Made by a program: the position numbers and the translations under genes
The notes under the pieces: model-generated
What the model saw: only the letters and a program-made list of their open reading frames with translations
Told to the model about the DNA's origin: nothing
Database searches by the model: none
Origin: Bombella intestini
Lineage (GTDB): Bacteria; Pseudomonadota; Alphaproteobacteria; Acetobacterales; Acetobacteraceae
Reading direction: 5' to 3'
Length of the DNA: 64,000 nucleotides
Assembly (NCBI RefSeq): GCF_002003665.1
Contig: NZ_JATM01000003.1
Span: 186,001-250,000, forward strand
Shown here: piece after piece, positions 36,881-46,958 of the stretch
Layout of the letters: each line of letters starts with the position of its first letter
Position numbering within the stretch: position 1 is the stretch's first letter

Positions 36881-38118
36881 TAGACCCACTCACCAGAGCG
36901 CATAAGAGGAACTTTCTGGCCGTCCTTCACTCCATCAATATCGATTCTGTCGGAACCGATCATCCAGTCGATATGGATGATGGAGTGATTGGCCCCACGG
37001 GCGATCAGCTCATCCTCGCTTAGCCCGTCAGGGTCGGTCATACATTTTGTGTAAGCCTGGCCGAGGGCAATATGGCAGGCGGCGTTCTCATCAAACAGAG
37101 TATTTTGATACAGGATGCCGCTCTGGGAAATGGGGGAAGAGTGAGGGACAAGGGCGACTTCACCAATGCGGCGAGCCCCTGCATCGCTCTCTAGAATACG
37201 GTTCAGAACATTTTCGCCTTTGCTGGCGTGAGCTTCCACAATGCGGCCTTTCTCAAATCGGACCTGAATCCCGTCAATCAGGGACCCTTGATGGAAGAGC
37301 GGCTTGGTGCTGGAGACGGTCCCTTCCACACGGGCGCAGTGCGGTGTGGTGAAGACCTCCTCTGTCGGAATGTTCGGGTTGCAGACAACGCCATTTCTAG
37401 CTTCCTCAGCACCACCGGCCCAGAGGTGACCATCAGCCAGCCCGACTGTTAGGTCTGTTCCAGGCCCGGTGAAGTGCAAGGCGTCAAAGCGGCGGTCATT
37501 GAGCATGGCGGCACGGGCATGGAGGGTCTTGTTATGCGCTGCCCAAGCGGAGACAGGGTCTGCCACATCCACACGGGAGGCATGGAAGATGCCGTTCCAC
37601 AGGGCCTTCAGAGCTTCATCTTCTGGGAGATCAGGGAAGACCTGTTGTGCCCATGCTGGGGTGGCACAGGCGATGATGTTCCAGTTGATGTCAAAATTGG
37701 TGATGCGCTCCATAGCGGGGCGATAGGCCGCAGAATTAGCCCGGCTAACACGGGAGATATGGTCCGGGTTCTGGTCCTTCAGCAGGGTGGGGTTTCCCCC
37801 TGTGATGGCCATACGGGCAGCCCCGTTGCCAAAAGCCTCTGCCATGCCATTGGCTAGCCAGCCCGCAGCGGTGTCGAAACCGTCCTCGTGCCCGTGAATA
37901 AAGCGGGCCAGCGTGGTTTCATCATCCTGATACAGCGTGGTGACGAGAGAGGCCCCGGCCTTGTAGGCATGGGCGGTAATACGCCGGATGAGGGGCACGG
38001 CCTCCAGCCCCGCTGTGATGATGAGTTGCTGGCCGGGGCTGATGTTCAGCCCGGTGCGGACGGAAACTTCAGCCAGACGGTCCAGAAGTTGCTCATGTGT
38101 GAAAGATGATGTGGGCAT
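36880..38118 (-). CDS. M29 family aminopeptidase (thermophilic aminopeptidase type)
   Basis: A 412-residue cytoplasmic metallo-aminopeptidase resembling AmpS/aminopeptidase T, which removes N-terminal residues with low specificity using two metal ions. The family metal ligands are visible in order: Glu in PNIPTEEVFTTPH, Glu in ARVEGTVSSTKP, His in ACHIALGQAY, and the His and Asp of SIIHIDWMIGSDRIDIDG close to the end. The length matches the family (about 410). It starts at 38118. It shares one base with the stop/start of the downstream hypothetical gene and follows hisC after 36 nt on the same strand. Confidence 0.9.
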   Translation of the reverse strand: MPTSSFTHEQLLDRLAEVSVRTGLNISPGQQLIITAGLEAVPLIRRITAHAYKAGASLVTTLYQDDETTLARFIHGHEDGFDTAAGWLANGMAEAFGNGAARMAITGGNPTLLKDQNPDHISRVSRANSAAYRPAMERITNFDINWNIIACATPAWAQQVFPDLPEDEALKALWNGIFHASRVDVADPVSAWAAHNKTLHARAAMLNDRRFDALHFTGPGTDLTVGLADGHLWAGGAEEARNGVVCNPNIPTEEVFTTPHCARVEGTVSSTKPLFHQGSLIDGIQVRFEKGRIVEAHASKGENVLNRILESDAGARRIGEVALVPHSSPISQSGILYQNTLFDENAACHIALGQAYTKCMTDPDGLSEDELIARGANHSIIHIDWMIGSDRIDIDGVKDGQKVPLMRSGEWV

Positions 38119-38154
38119 GGGATAATCTCGTGAAATGATGATGTTTGGATGGAA

Positions 38155-39219
38155 TTAGAGAGACAGGATTTCGTCTAATGCCTTCAGCAGGGCATCCATT
38201 TCCTCATCTGAGCCGATGGTGATGCGGAGCCAGTCGCTGATGCGGGGGCTGCTTCCCTGATGGCGGACGATGATAGCCCGCTCCCGCAGAGCATTGAAGA
38301 GCGTATCAGCCGAGCAGTCGGGGTGATGAACCAGAATGAAGTTACCTACGGAGGGCAGAACCTTTAGCCCACGCTCCCGCAGGGCCGTGACGGTGCGGTC
38401 TCGTGTAGCGATGATGCGGCCGACAGTCTGTTCTAGCCATGCTTTATCCCGGACAGACGCCTCCGCCCCGGCCTGTGCAGGGCGAGAGAGGGGGTAGGAG
38501 TTGAAGCTGTCCTTCACGCGTATCAGTCCCTCGATCAGCTCGGGCGAACCGATAGCATAGCCTACACGCAGCCCCGCCAACCCGGAGGATTTGGAGAAGG
38601 TACGGGTAACGAGTAGGTTGGGATAACGCTGCGTGAGTGGAACGACACTTTCGCCACCGAAATCAACATAGGCTTCATCAATGATGACCGTCTGGGTGGT
38701 GAAGCGTTTTAGCAGCGATTCAATAGCGGAGACGGGCAGACCGATACCGGTATTGGCGTTGGGGTTGGCGATGATGATGCCACCAGCTGGTCCCTCGTAA
38801 TCCTCCACGGCGATGGTGAAATCATCCCGTAGGGGAATGGTACGATACTCCAGCCCGAACATCTGGCAGTAGATCGGGTAGAAACCGTAGGTCACATCGC
38901 TAAACAACACCGGCGCATCATTGCGGAATAACGCTTGGAAGGCATGGGCGAGGACTTCATCAGAGCCGTTCCCGGCGAAGACACATTCAACTGGAACCTG
39001 TTCCTGCTCAGCAATGGCCGTACATAGGGCGAGGGCCGCCGGGTCGGGATAGAGGCGCAGGCGGTCATCTGCGCTGGCCTTTATGGCTTCCAGCGCACGA
39101 GGGGATGGGCCGTAGGGGGATTCATTTGTGTTCAGCTTGATGAGCGTGGCCATGCGGGGCTGTTCGCCGGGGACGTAGGGCTGGAGGTCGTGAACCTTCT
39201 TGTTCCAGAACTGGCTCAT
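38155..39219 (-). CDS. hisC: Histidinol-phosphate aminotransferase
   Basis: A 354-residue fold-type I PLP aminotransferase. HisC converts imidazole acetol phosphate to histidinol phosphate; some paralogues also accept aromatic substrates. Visible features are LIKLNTNESPYGPSPRALEA at the N-terminus, AGNGSDEVLAHAFQA (PLP phosphate region), the IIIANPNANTG stretch, IDEAYVDFG, and the PLP lysine in TRTFSKSSGLAGLRVGYA. The length is typical. The start ATG overlaps the stop of the ankyrin gene (ATGA), so translation is coupled. Other his genes are not in the window, so a wider aminotransferase role cannot be excluded. Confidence 0.92.
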   Translation of the reverse strand: MSQFWNKKVHDLQPYVPGEQPRMATLIKLNTNESPYGPSPRALEAIKASADDRLRLYPDPAALALCTAIAEQEQVPVECVFAGNGSDEVLAHAFQALFRNDAPVLFSDVTYGFYPIYCQMFGLEYRTIPLRDDFTIAVEDYEGPAGGIIIANPNANTGIGLPVSAIESLLKRFTTQTVIIDEAYVDFGGESVVPLTQRYPNLLVTRTFSKSSGLAGLRVGYAIGSPELIEGLIRVKDSFNSYPLSRPAQAGAEASVRDKAWLEQTVGRIIATRDRTVTALRERGLKVLPSVGNFILVHHPDCSADTLFNALRERAIIVRHQGSSPRISDWLRITIGSDEEMDALLKALDEILSL

Positions 39220-39719
39220 TGTGCAATCTCCCCCTCAAACAGGCTGCCCAACCCTTGGCGGTGAGCAAGGTCACGGGCGGACAGGCCTTCGGCATCACGA
39301 ATATCGGGATTGGCACCATGTTCCAGCAGCATACGGGCTATGCCCTGTCGCCCGAACATGATGGCAAACATGAGCGGCGTGCGGCCAGCATGGTTGGCTT
39401 GATCAATATGCGCTCCACGTTCCAACAGCAGGAGGGCAATGGCCTCATATCCTTTAAAGGCCACCCCGGAGAGAGCCGTAGCTCCCTTGGCATCTACGCC
39501 GTTCGGGTCGGCCCCGTTATCCAGCAGCAGGCGGGCCGTATCGAGCTGGTCGTTATAAGTGGCGACAATTAGTGGGGTATAGCCTCGGCTGTCGGCGCAG
39601 TCGGCAGGCATTCCGGCTTCGAGAAACTGTCTGACCAGATCATTCTCTCCATTGCGGGCCGCATCAATGAAGAGAGCGGTGATCTGCTCTGGGGTGAAGG
39701 ACATTTCGGGCTGCGTCAT
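39216..39719 (-). CDS. Ankyrin repeat protein
   Basis: A 167-residue cytoplasmic protein built almost wholly of ankyrin repeats. About four units are visible: NGENDLVRQFLEAGMPADCA, RGYTPLIVATYNDQLDTARL, ATALSGVAFKGYEAIALLLL and GRTPLMFAIMFGRQGIARML, with the final half-repeat LSARDLAHRQG. There is no signal peptide, unlike many periplasmic bacterial ankyrin proteins that protect catalase. Such folds bind partner proteins, and the partner is unknown. The stop overlaps the hisC start by 4 nt, an unusual fixed coupling worth comparing across species. Confidence 0.88.
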   Translation of the reverse strand: MTQPEMSFTPEQITALFIDAARNGENDLVRQFLEAGMPADCADSRGYTPLIVATYNDQLDTARLLLDNGADPNGVDAKGATALSGVAFKGYEAIALLLLERGAHIDQANHAGRTPLMFAIMFGRQGIARMLLEHGANPDIRDAEGLSARDLAHRQGLGSLFEGEIAQ

Positions 39720-40067
39720 GGATGGGCTGCCTTTGTGATAAAAGAATGTGCACGCATGTGGCCTCCGAATGTCCTGCCTGTTTGCGGCTAGGTCAAGGGG
39801 GAAGGGCCTCTCTGATACGTCGGATATGTGATTGATGCAGGATGGATGGAAGAGGGCAGCATGACCGGAATCTGCCTTAGGGTCTGACAGGTGCGACCTG
39901 TCTATACTCTGGAGGTAGGAAAATTGACCTTATTTGTCTGTTGGGCATTGCGTTCTTTCGCAGGATAAGGCCACTTGTGAAATATCCGGACTATGACAGG
40001 CCGTGTTAAGGGGCATGAGCCTGACATGGGAGACCGGATGATTGTTTGAATTGAGGATGTTAGATCA
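39720..40067. promoter_or_regulatory. Divergent promoter region between the ankyrin gene and tkt
   Basis: This 348-nt stretch shows no gene. The tkt ribosome site GAGGA lies near 40053. A perfect 15-nt inverted repeat ACAGGT-GCG-ACCTGT sits at 39887-39901, immediately before a -10-like TATACT (39903-39908), so a repressor or activator site at a promoter is possible. TTGACC also occurs near 39923. Confidence 0.4.
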
Positions 40068-42143
40068 GTGAACAGTATGCTGTCGAAACTTGGCATAGAC
40101 ACGATCCGCACATTGGTGATGGATAGTGTAGAGCGCGCAAAATCCGGTCACCCGGGTACCGCAATGGCTCTGGCTCCGGCTATGTATGCTTATTGGCAGT
40201 TTACGATGTATTATAACCCGGCCGATCCCTTTTGGCCGGGGCGTGATCGATTTATTCTCTCGGGTGGGCATGCGTCTATCCTTCTTTATGCCACGGTCTT
40301 TCTTGCCGGAGTGAAGGATATTGAGAACGGACAGGTCGTTGACCGTCCGGCTCTGACGTTGGAAGATTTGAAGAACTTCCGCCGGTTTGAATCCCGCACG
40401 CCGGGTCATCCCGAATATGGGCTGACTGCCGGCGTTGAAATCACAACCGGTCCGTTGGGGCAGGGATGCAGTAGTGCCGTTGGCATGGCCATGGCCGAGC
40501 GGTGGCTTGCTACCCATTATGGGCGACCGGGCTATGACCTATTTGGCTATCACATTACCTCTTTCTGCGGTGATGGGGACATCATGGAGGGTGTCGCCGC
40601 CGAGGCTGCGTCTCTGGCCGGGCATCTCAAGCTGGGCAACCTGACATGGGTCTATGATAGTAACCGTATTTCCATTGAAGGCTCCACGGATGTAACCTTC
40701 ACGGAAGATGTGGCTATGCGTTTTGCCGCCTACGGGTGGCAGGTGCTGGAGGTAGATGATGGCAATGATGTTCCTGCCATCTGCGAAGCTCTACAGCAGG
40801 GCCGTGCAGAAACCTCTCGCCCAACGCTGATTATTCTGAAGACGGTCATTGGTTATGGGGCACCGGGTAAGGCCGGTACAGCCTCCGCCCATGGTGAACC
40901 GCTCGGTATGGAAGCACTGGTGGGGGCCAAGAAAGCCTACGGCTGGCCCGATGACGCACCGCACTTTACTGTGCCTGAAGGCGTGAAGGAGCGTTTCCAG
41001 GAGCTGGCTGGCCAGCGTGGCGCTAAGGCTCAGGCGGAATGGGAGGCGCAGTTTGCTGCCTATTGTACCGAGTATCCGAAGGAAGGGGATGAGCTAAAGC
41101 ACATCTTCGCTGGTACATTGCCGGAAAGCTGGGACCAAAATCTACCCGTCTATCCTGCTGATGAAAAAGGGATCGCATCCCGCCAGAGCTCCGGTGAAGT
41201 GCTGAATGCTATAGCGTCTCAGTTTCCGTGGCTGGTTGGTGGGGCGGCAGACCTTGCGCCATCCACCAAGACGCTCATCAAGGGGGCACGGTCGTTGCAG
41301 GCTCCGTCCAACATGGTGCAGGAAGGAGCGCATTATGATGGTCGGAACGTCCACTTCGGGGTGCGTGAACATGCAATGGCAGCCATTTGTAATGGCCTAG
41401 CCCTGAGTGGCCTACGGCCCTTCTGTGCGGGCTTCCTGATCTTCTCGGATTACATGAAGCCCGCTATCCGTCTTGCGGCTTTGATGCATCTGCCAGTGAT
41501 CTATGTCTTCACTCATGATTCTATTGGCGTGGGTGAAGATGGGCCGACCCACCAGCCGATCGAACAGCTAGCCCAGTTTCGGGCGATGCCGGGGCTGACT
41601 AGTTTGCGTCCGGCAGATGCAAATGAAGTGGTGGAAAGCTGGCGTGTCGCCATGCAGCATCGTGCTGGCCCTGTGGCCCTTGCCTTGACCCGGCAGAATC
41701 TGCCAACGCTGGACCGTACCCGTTATGCTTCTGCCGCTGGCGTGGCTCGTGGTGGTTATGTTCTAGCCGATTGCGAAGGTACGCCGGAGGTCCTGCTTAT
41801 GGCTTCTGGCTCCGAAGTGTCGCTTGTTGTTGGGGTCTATGAACGGTTGAAGGCCGAGGGGGTGCGGGCCCGTGTGGTTTCCATCCCGAGCTTTGAACTG
41901 TTCGAGAAGCAGGCTCGCACCTATCGTGACGCTGTGCTGCCGCCTTCTGTCCGTAGGCGTGTTGGTGTGGAGATGGCGTCCGGGTTTGGCTGGGACCGCT
42001 ATGTGGGGCTGGACGGTGTCGTCATTGCCATGAATAGCTTCGGTGAATCCGGAGCAGCATCGGAGCTGATGGAAAAATTCGGCTTTACAGAACAGGCTGT
42101 TTACGAGCAGGCCCGCCTCTTGTTACGGGCCGCAGAAGACTGA
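40068..42143 (+). CDS. tkt: Transketolase
   Basis: A 691-residue thiamine-diphosphate enzyme that moves two-carbon units between sugar phosphates. The N-terminal signature KSGHPGTAMALAP is near residues 25-37, and the TPP/metal motif FCGDGDIMEGVAAEAAS is near 165-181. HFGVREHAMAAICNGLAL in the pyrimidine domain carries the catalytic Glu. The C-terminal domain is complete. The start is GTG at 40068, with GAGGA 10 nt upstream; ATG at 40077 is an alternative. It is the first gene of the pentose phosphate and gluconate operon and is followed by tal-pgi after 18 nt. Confidence 0.97.
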   Translation: MNSMLSKLGIDTIRTLVMDSVERAKSGHPGTAMALAPAMYAYWQFTMYYNPADPFWPGRDRFILSGGHASILLYATVFLAGVKDIENGQVVDRPALTLEDLKNFRRFESRTPGHPEYGLTAGVEITTGPLGQGCSSAVGMAMAERWLATHYGRPGYDLFGYHITSFCGDGDIMEGVAAEAASLAGHLKLGNLTWVYDSNRISIEGSTDVTFTEDVAMRFAAYGWQVLEVDDGNDVPAICEALQQGRAETSRPTLIILKTVIGYGAPGKAGTASAHGEPLGMEALVGAKKAYGWPDDAPHFTVPEGVKERFQELAGQRGAKAQAEWEAQFAAYCTEYPKEGDELKHIFAGTLPESWDQNLPVYPADEKGIASRQSSGEVLNAIASQFPWLVGGAADLAPSTKTLIKGARSLQAPSNMVQEGAHYDGRNVHFGVREHAMAAICNGLALSGLRPFCAGFLIFSDYMKPAIRLAALMHLPVIYVFTHDSIGVGEDGPTHQPIEQLAQFRAMPGLTSLRPADANEVVESWRVAMQHRAGPVALALTRQNLPTLDRTRYASAAGVARGGYVLADCEGTPEVLLMASGSEVSLVVGVYERLKAEGVRARVVSIPSFELFEKQARTYRDAVLPPSVRRRVGVEMASGFGWDRYVGLDGVVIAMNSFGESGAASELMEKFGFTEQAVYEQARLLLRAAED

Positions 42144-42161
42144 CTGGAGAGGAGCAAAACA

Positions 42162-45011
42162 ATGGAAGGCACCCTGCCAGAGACCCCTTTGACCGGTCTG
42201 GCCCGTCATGGCCAGTCCATTTGGTTGGACTTCATCAGGCGAGATTTCGTTGAAGATGGTCGCTTGGCCGCCATGGTGAAGGAGGACGCCCTGAAGGGGG
42301 TGACCTCCAACCCCGCTATTTTTGAGCAGGCCATCGGGCATGGTGCGGAATATGAAGAAGCCGTACAGGCCCTTCTGGAGACGGGTAGCCTGACCGCTGG
42401 AGAACTCTATGAGGCTCTGGCTGTGGAGGATATCCGTCAGGCCTGTCAGGTTCTGCGCCCTGTTTTCGATGAGACAGGCGGGCGGGATGGCTATGTCAGC
42501 CTTGAGGTCTCTCCCTATCTAGCCCATGACGCCAAGAGAAGTTTGGAGGAAGCCCGCAGGCTTTGGCAGCAAGTGGATCATCCTAATGTGATGATCAAGA
42601 TTCCGGCAACGGAAGAAGCCATTCCAGCCATCGAGCAGGCCATTGCTGAAGGTATCAATGTCAATGTCACGCTTCTCTTTGCGATTGGCATGTATGAAAA
42701 GGTGCTGGAAGCGTATCTGAAAGGGTTGGAGACACGGGTAAAAGCTGGTTTGCCAGTAGGGCATATCGGTAGCGTGGCCTCTTTCTTTGTCAGCCGTATT
42801 GATGGACGGATTGATGCCCGGATCGACCGCCGCATTGCAGCGGAAGACCCGGAAAGTGAGGCACTGCAAGCATTGCGGGGGAAGGTGGCCATTGCCAATG
42901 CCCGTATGGCGTACCAGCATTACCTTAGTGTTATAGCAAGCCCTCGTTGGCAGGCACTGGCGGCAAAGGGAGCGCAGACACAACGCCTTCTCTGGGCCAG
43001 CACAAGTACGAAGGATAAAGCCTATCGTGACGTGCTGTATGTGGAGGAGCTGATTGGTGCCGATACCGTTAACACGCTACCGCCCCGCACGCTGGAGGCC
43101 TTCCGAGACCATGGGGTTCCAGAGGGGCGTTTGGCTCAGAATGTAGAGGCTGCCCGTAAGATTCTGCTGGAAGCGGAGCGGTTGGGGCTTGATCTGGATG
43201 GTGTGGCCACCACCTTGTTGGAAGAAGGGGTGGCGGCTTTCGAGGTCGCTTTTGATGGATTGCTCGGTGCGGTTGCAGCCCGCCGGGAAGCTGTTTTGGG
43301 GGAACGTCTTATGCGAGTATCCTTGGCACTGTCAGGTGAGTTGGAAAATGCCGTTGTCGCGGCCGGTAAGAGCTGGAGCCAGGACGGCAAGGTACGGCGC
43401 ATATGGGAGCGTGACGCCTCTGTCTGGACCAATGGGCCGGAAAGTAAATGGCTGGGATGGCTGGATGTCGTAAAAAACGGTCGGGCCGCTCTTGAGACTT
43501 ATGAAGCCCTTGGCCGTGAGGTGAAGGAGCGTGGCTATAGCGACGTGCTGCTTCTGGCTATGGGTGGGTCCAGCCTTGGACCGGAAGTGCTGGAAGAAAC
43601 ATTTGGGCGGGTTGCTGGTGGTCCTAAGCTGCATGTGCTGGACAGCACCGACCCTCAGCAGGTAGCCAGCTTCCGCAAGGCTATCGACCCGGCCAAGACG
43701 TTGTTCATCGTGTCCAGTAAGTCCGGCAGTACACTGGAGCCGAACATCCTGTTCGCCTATTTCTGGGATCAGGCAGAAAAAGCTTTGGGTCGCAGCCCGA
43801 GTGAGCATTTTGTTGCCGTGACGGACCCCGGCTCTTCATTGGAGACATTGGCTAAAGAGCGTGGGTTTGCCCATATCTTCCATGGCAACCCAGAGATTGG
43901 TGGCCGGTATTCCGTTCTGTCCGCCTTTGGCCTCGCCCCAGCTGCGGCGGCGGGGTACGATGTTCGGTCCTTGCTGGATAGTACTCAGCTGATGATTGAG
44001 GCTTGTGACGCTTCCGTTCCGCCCGTTACTAACCCCGGCGTGAATCTGGGGCTCGCCCTTGGTGTGGCAGCAACGAGCTTCCGGCGGGACAAGGTCACGT
44101 TTGTGGCGTCACAGAAAATTGCCTCCCTTGGGGCTTGGCTGGAGCAGCTTCTGGCTGAGAGTACCGGTAAGAACGGTACGGGCCTCATCCCCATAGATGG
44201 CGAGCCGCTGGGCACCCCTGAAGTGTATGGGGATGACCGTGTTTTCGTGGAGCTGCGGTTGGGGCATGAGCCAGTCAATCCGGGGCTGAAGGCCCTGCGT
44301 GAGGCGGGGCATCCTGTCGTAACCTTGCATCTGGATGATGTTAGCCAGATCGTGCAGGCTTTCTTTGTGTTTGAGTTTGCCACGGCGGTAGCTGGGTCCG
44401 TGCTGGGGATCGATCCATTTGATCAGCCAGATGTAGAGTTCAGTAAGGTGGAAACCCGCAAGCTAACCAAGGCTTATGCCGAAACGGGGCACTTGCCGGA
44501 GGAAACACCCTTCGCCAAGGATGGCGATCTTGCCTTCTATGCTGATGAGCGCAACCGTGAAGCCTTGGGCAACGGCAGTGCAGAAACCATTCTGAAAGCT
44601 CATTTTGACCGTGTGGGTAAGAATGATTATATTGGCCTCCTAGCTTATATTGAGCGGAACAAAGCCCATATCGCCTGGGAGCAGACGGTGAGAACAGAGT
44701 TGAGGGACCAGCTTCATGTCGCAACAGCGGCGCAGTTTGGTCCACGCTTCCTTCACTCGACAGGCCAGGCCTATAAAGGAGGCCCTAATAGCGGTGTCTT
44801 CCTACAGGTGACGGCAGATGATGCTGCCGACCTGCCCATCCCGGGGCATGCCTATAGCTTTGGTGTCGTTAAGGCCGCTCAGGCACGAGGGGATTTTGAC
44901 GTTCTGGCTGCCCGTGGCCGTCGTGCGCTGCGTGTGCATATTGCCGGGCCCCTGCATGCAGGGTTGGACCGTCTCGCTCAGCTGGTGACAGATATTCTAA
45001 AAGGAGCTTGA
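42162..45011 (+). CDS. tal-pgi: Bifunctional transaldolase / glucose-6-phosphate isomerase
   Basis: A 949-residue fusion. Residues about 1-370 are transaldolase, with the Schiff-base lysine Lys146 in [13 protein letters not shown] and the early block [12 protein letters not shown]. Residues about 385-949 are phosphoglucose isomerase, with [16 protein letters not shown], the phosphate-binding [13 protein letters not shown] and the C-terminal domain GLLAYIERN. Both halves keep their active-site residues, so both reactions are expected. This fusion is a known trait of acetic acid bacteria. It allows fructose-6-phosphate made by transaldolase to be isomerised within one polypeptide. It sits between tkt (18 nt) and gnd (2 nt). 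Confidence 0.96.
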   Translation: MEGTLPETPLTGLARHGQSIWLDFIRRDFVEDGRLAAMVKEDALKGVTSNPAIFEQAIGHGAEYEEAVQALLETGSLTAGELYEALAVEDIRQACQVLRPVFDETGGRDGYVSLEVSPYLAHDAKRSLEEARRLWQQVDHPNVMIKIPATEEAIPAIEQAIAEGINVNVTLLFAIGMYEKVLEAYLKGLETRVKAGLPVGHIGSVASFFVSRIDGRIDARIDRRIAAEDPESEALQALRGKVAIANARMAYQHYLSVIASPRWQALAAKGAQTQRLLWASTSTKDKAYRDVLYVEELIGADTVNTLPPRTLEAFRDHGVPEGRLAQNVEAARKILLEAERLGLDLDGVATTLLEEGVAAFEVAFDGLLGAVAARREAVLGERLMRVSLALSGELENAVVAAGKSWSQDGKVRRIWERDASVWTNGPESKWLGWLDVVKNGRAALETYEALGREVKERGYSDVLLLAMGGSSLGPEVLEETFGRVAGGPKLHVLDSTDPQQVASFRKAIDPAKTLFIVSSKSGSTLEPNILFAYFWDQAEKALGRSPSEHFVAVTDPGSSLETLAKERGFAHIFHGNPEIGGRYSVLSAFGLAPAAAAGYDVRSLLDSTQLMIEACDASVPPVTNPGVNLGLALGVAATSFRRDKVTFVASQKIASLGAWLEQLLAESTGKNGTGLIPIDGEPLGTPEVYGDDRVFVELRLGHEPVNPGLKALREAGHPVVTLHLDDVSQIVQAFFVFEFATAVAGSVLGIDPFDQPDVEFSKVETRKLTKAYAETGHLPEETPFAKDGDLAFYADERNREALGNGSAETILKAHFDRVGKNDYIGLLAYIERNKAHIAWEQTVRTELRDQLHVATAAQFGPRFLHSTGQAYKGGPNSGVFLQVTADDAADLPIPGHAYSFGVVKAAQARGDFDVLAARGRRALRVHIAGPLHAGLDRLAQLVTDILKGA

Positions 45012-45013
45012 GG

Positions 45014-46018
45014 ATGCGTATCGGAATTGTCGGACTTGGCCGCATGGGTGGCAATATTGCTGTCCGCTTGACCCGCAAGGGGCATGATGTTGTCGCGTTC
45101 GACCGGACACCCGCTGTCACCGAGAAGATTGTCGAGCGGTCAGAAAAGGGGCGGGCTCAGGGAGCCCCAACCTTCGAGAAAATGGTTGAGCTTCTTGCTG
45201 GTGAGGAGCGGCGTGTGATCTGGGTCATGCTGCCAGCCGGTAAGGTGACAGAAGATTGCATACAGAAGCTCGCCCCCCTGCTGGGTAAGGGTGACATCAT
45301 CATTGATGGTGGCAATACATATTACAAGGAAGATATCCGCCGGGCGAAAGAGCTGGCCGAGCGTGGCATTGATTATATCGATGTCGGCACCTCTGGCGGT
45401 GTCTGGGGTCTCGAGCGGGGCTACTGCATGATGTATGGCGGCGAAAAACACGCTGCTGAATATGTGGACCCGATTTTGAATGCTTTGGCACCGGGTATGG
45501 GGGATGTGCCCCGTACGCCGGACCGTGAGGACGATGGACGTCATGATCCACGGGCCGAGAAAGGGTACCTTTATTGTGGCCCGGCCGGTGCTGGCCATTT
45601 TGTGAAGATGATTCACAACGGCATTGAATACGGTATGATGCAGGCCATTGCTGAAGGCTTTGATGTGCTGGCTAGCAAGAACTCCGAAAAACTGCCGGAA
45701 GAAGAGCGTTACGACCTGCATTTGGCCGATATCGCCGAGGTATGGCGCCGTGGCAGTGTCGTCTCTTCTTGGCTGCTGGATCTGACAGCCGAGGCTCTGG
45801 CTCGTTCTGGTGACCTGAACGAATTCAGTGGCGAGGTGCAGGACTCCGGGGAAGGCCGTTGGACGATCGAAGCCGCCATCGAGGAAGATGTCCCCGCACC
45901 GGTGATGACAGCCGCCCTATTCACACGTTTCCGGTCCCGTACTGGCAACAACTTTGCCGAGAAGGCCTTGTCTGCCATGCGGTACGGCTTCGGTGGTCAT
46001 ACCGAACGCAAGAAGTAA
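45014..46018 (+). CDS. gnd: 6-phosphogluconate dehydrogenase, decarboxylating (short, YqeC-like type)
   Basis: A 334-residue enzyme that oxidises 6-phosphogluconate to ribulose-5-phosphate and CO2. The Rossmann motif is [16 protein letters not shown] (about 4-19), the substrate loop [15 protein letters not shown] (about 122-136), and the catalytic Lys and Asn lie in [16 protein letters not shown]. The chain is about 330 residues, not 470 as in E. coli Gnd, so it belongs to the short type often NAD-preferring in acetic acid bacteria (family knowledge; cofactor not proven). The start ATG at 45014 has AAGGAGCTTGAGG upstream, overlapping the end of the previous gene. Confidence 0.95.
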   Translation: MRIGIVGLGRMGGNIAVRLTRKGHDVVAFDRTPAVTEKIVERSEKGRAQGAPTFEKMVELLAGEERRVIWVMLPAGKVTEDCIQKLAPLLGKGDIIIDGGNTYYKEDIRRAKELAERGIDYIDVGTSGGVWGLERGYCMMYGGEKHAAEYVDPILNALAPGMGDVPRTPDREDDGRHDPRAEKGYLYCGPAGAGHFVKMIHNGIEYGMMQAIAEGFDVLASKNSEKLPEEERYDLHLADIAEVWRRGSVVSSWLLDLTAEALARSGDLNEFSGEVQDSGEGRWTIEAAIEEDVPAPVMTAALFTRFRSRTGNNFAEKALSAMRYGFGGHTERKK

Positions 46019-46096
46019 TACATTGTCCTGAAGAGCGGGGGATGCGGGTAGGGGGCCGCACCCCTTCTTCCCCCCGGAAGGGAGGAGGAGACTCAC

Positions 46097-46939
46097 ATGA
46101 CAGAAATATCCCCGACAATCAGATTGGTGCTATCCGACATGGATGGCACCATTCTTGATTCTGACCATACCATTTCTCAGACAACAGGCGCAGCTGTACA
46201 GCGCCTTGCTGAGCGGGGTGTGGCTCTGGCACTTGTCAGTGCTCGTATGCCGGCGGCCGTGCTGCCCTATGTTCGTCAGCTTGGGTTGAAGGGGCCGTGT
46301 GCGGGGTTTAACGGTGGAGTCTTTTTCACGCCCGATGGAAATATTCTAAAAAGCCATCATTTCCCCGTTGAGAGCCTCATGGCTATTATGGAAGCTCTGT
46401 CTTCTTTCCCTGTGGAAATCTGGTTTCAAACAGAACAGGAATGGTTGGTTCGTGATAGCCAAACGCCGTTGGTACAGCGGGAGCGGGAGCTTACGGGTAT
46501 GACCCCACGGGAGGTTGAATCCCTTCCCATTACGCCGGAAACGGTAAACCGGCTCATAGTCTGTTCTGATGATATAGCTTTGGTTGCTCGGCTGGAGGAA
46601 GAGTTGGCACCTCCTTTTGATGGGCGTGCCAGCATGTTGCGTTCGGCTCCCCATAAGCTGAATATCACGCCCGCCAAGGCCACGAAGGGGCAAGCCGTGG
46701 TTGAACTTGCCAGACTATATGGCGTGACCCCGCAGGAAGTTGCCGCTCTTGGTGATGCCCCTAACGACATTCCCATGTTGCAGGCCGCTGGTATGAGCAT
46801 TGCTATGGGGCAGGCGCAGGACTCTGTGAAAGAGCAGGCGAGCTATGTTACCGGAAAACCTGATGAAGGTGGCTGGGCATACGCAGCCGAGACGTTCATT
46901 ATGCCGACAGCTCCTTTTTCAGATGGGAGCAGAAAGTGA
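46097..46939 (+). CDS. Cof-type HAD-IIB family phosphatase
   Basis: A 280-residue HAD hydrolase. Motif I is LSDMDGTILDSD near residues 13-24 with the nucleophile Asp, motif II lies in LALVSARMP, and motifs III and IV are in KATKGQAVVELARLYG and ALGDAPNDIPMLQAAG. The cap inserted between motifs II and III has the Cof (C2B) layout. Such enzymes dephosphorylate sugar phosphates and other small phosphates. Here it lies inside the pentose phosphate operon between gnd and pgl, so a damage-control or sugar-phosphate role is plausible (inference). The ATG at 46097 has GGAGGAGACTCAC upstream. Confidence 0.92.
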   Translation: MTEISPTIRLVLSDMDGTILDSDHTISQTTGAAVQRLAERGVALALVSARMPAAVLPYVRQLGLKGPCAGFNGGVFFTPDGNILKSHHFPVESLMAIMEALSSFPVEIWFQTEQEWLVRDSQTPLVQRERELTGMTPREVESLPITPETVNRLIVCSDDIALVARLEEELAPPFDGRASMLRSAPHKLNITPAKATKGQAVVELARLYGVTPQEVAALGDAPNDIPMLQAAGMSIAMGQAQDSVKEQASYVTGKPDEGGWAYAAETFIMPTAPFSDGSRK

Positions 46940-46958
46940 TTCGGAGGGTACGACGGGT

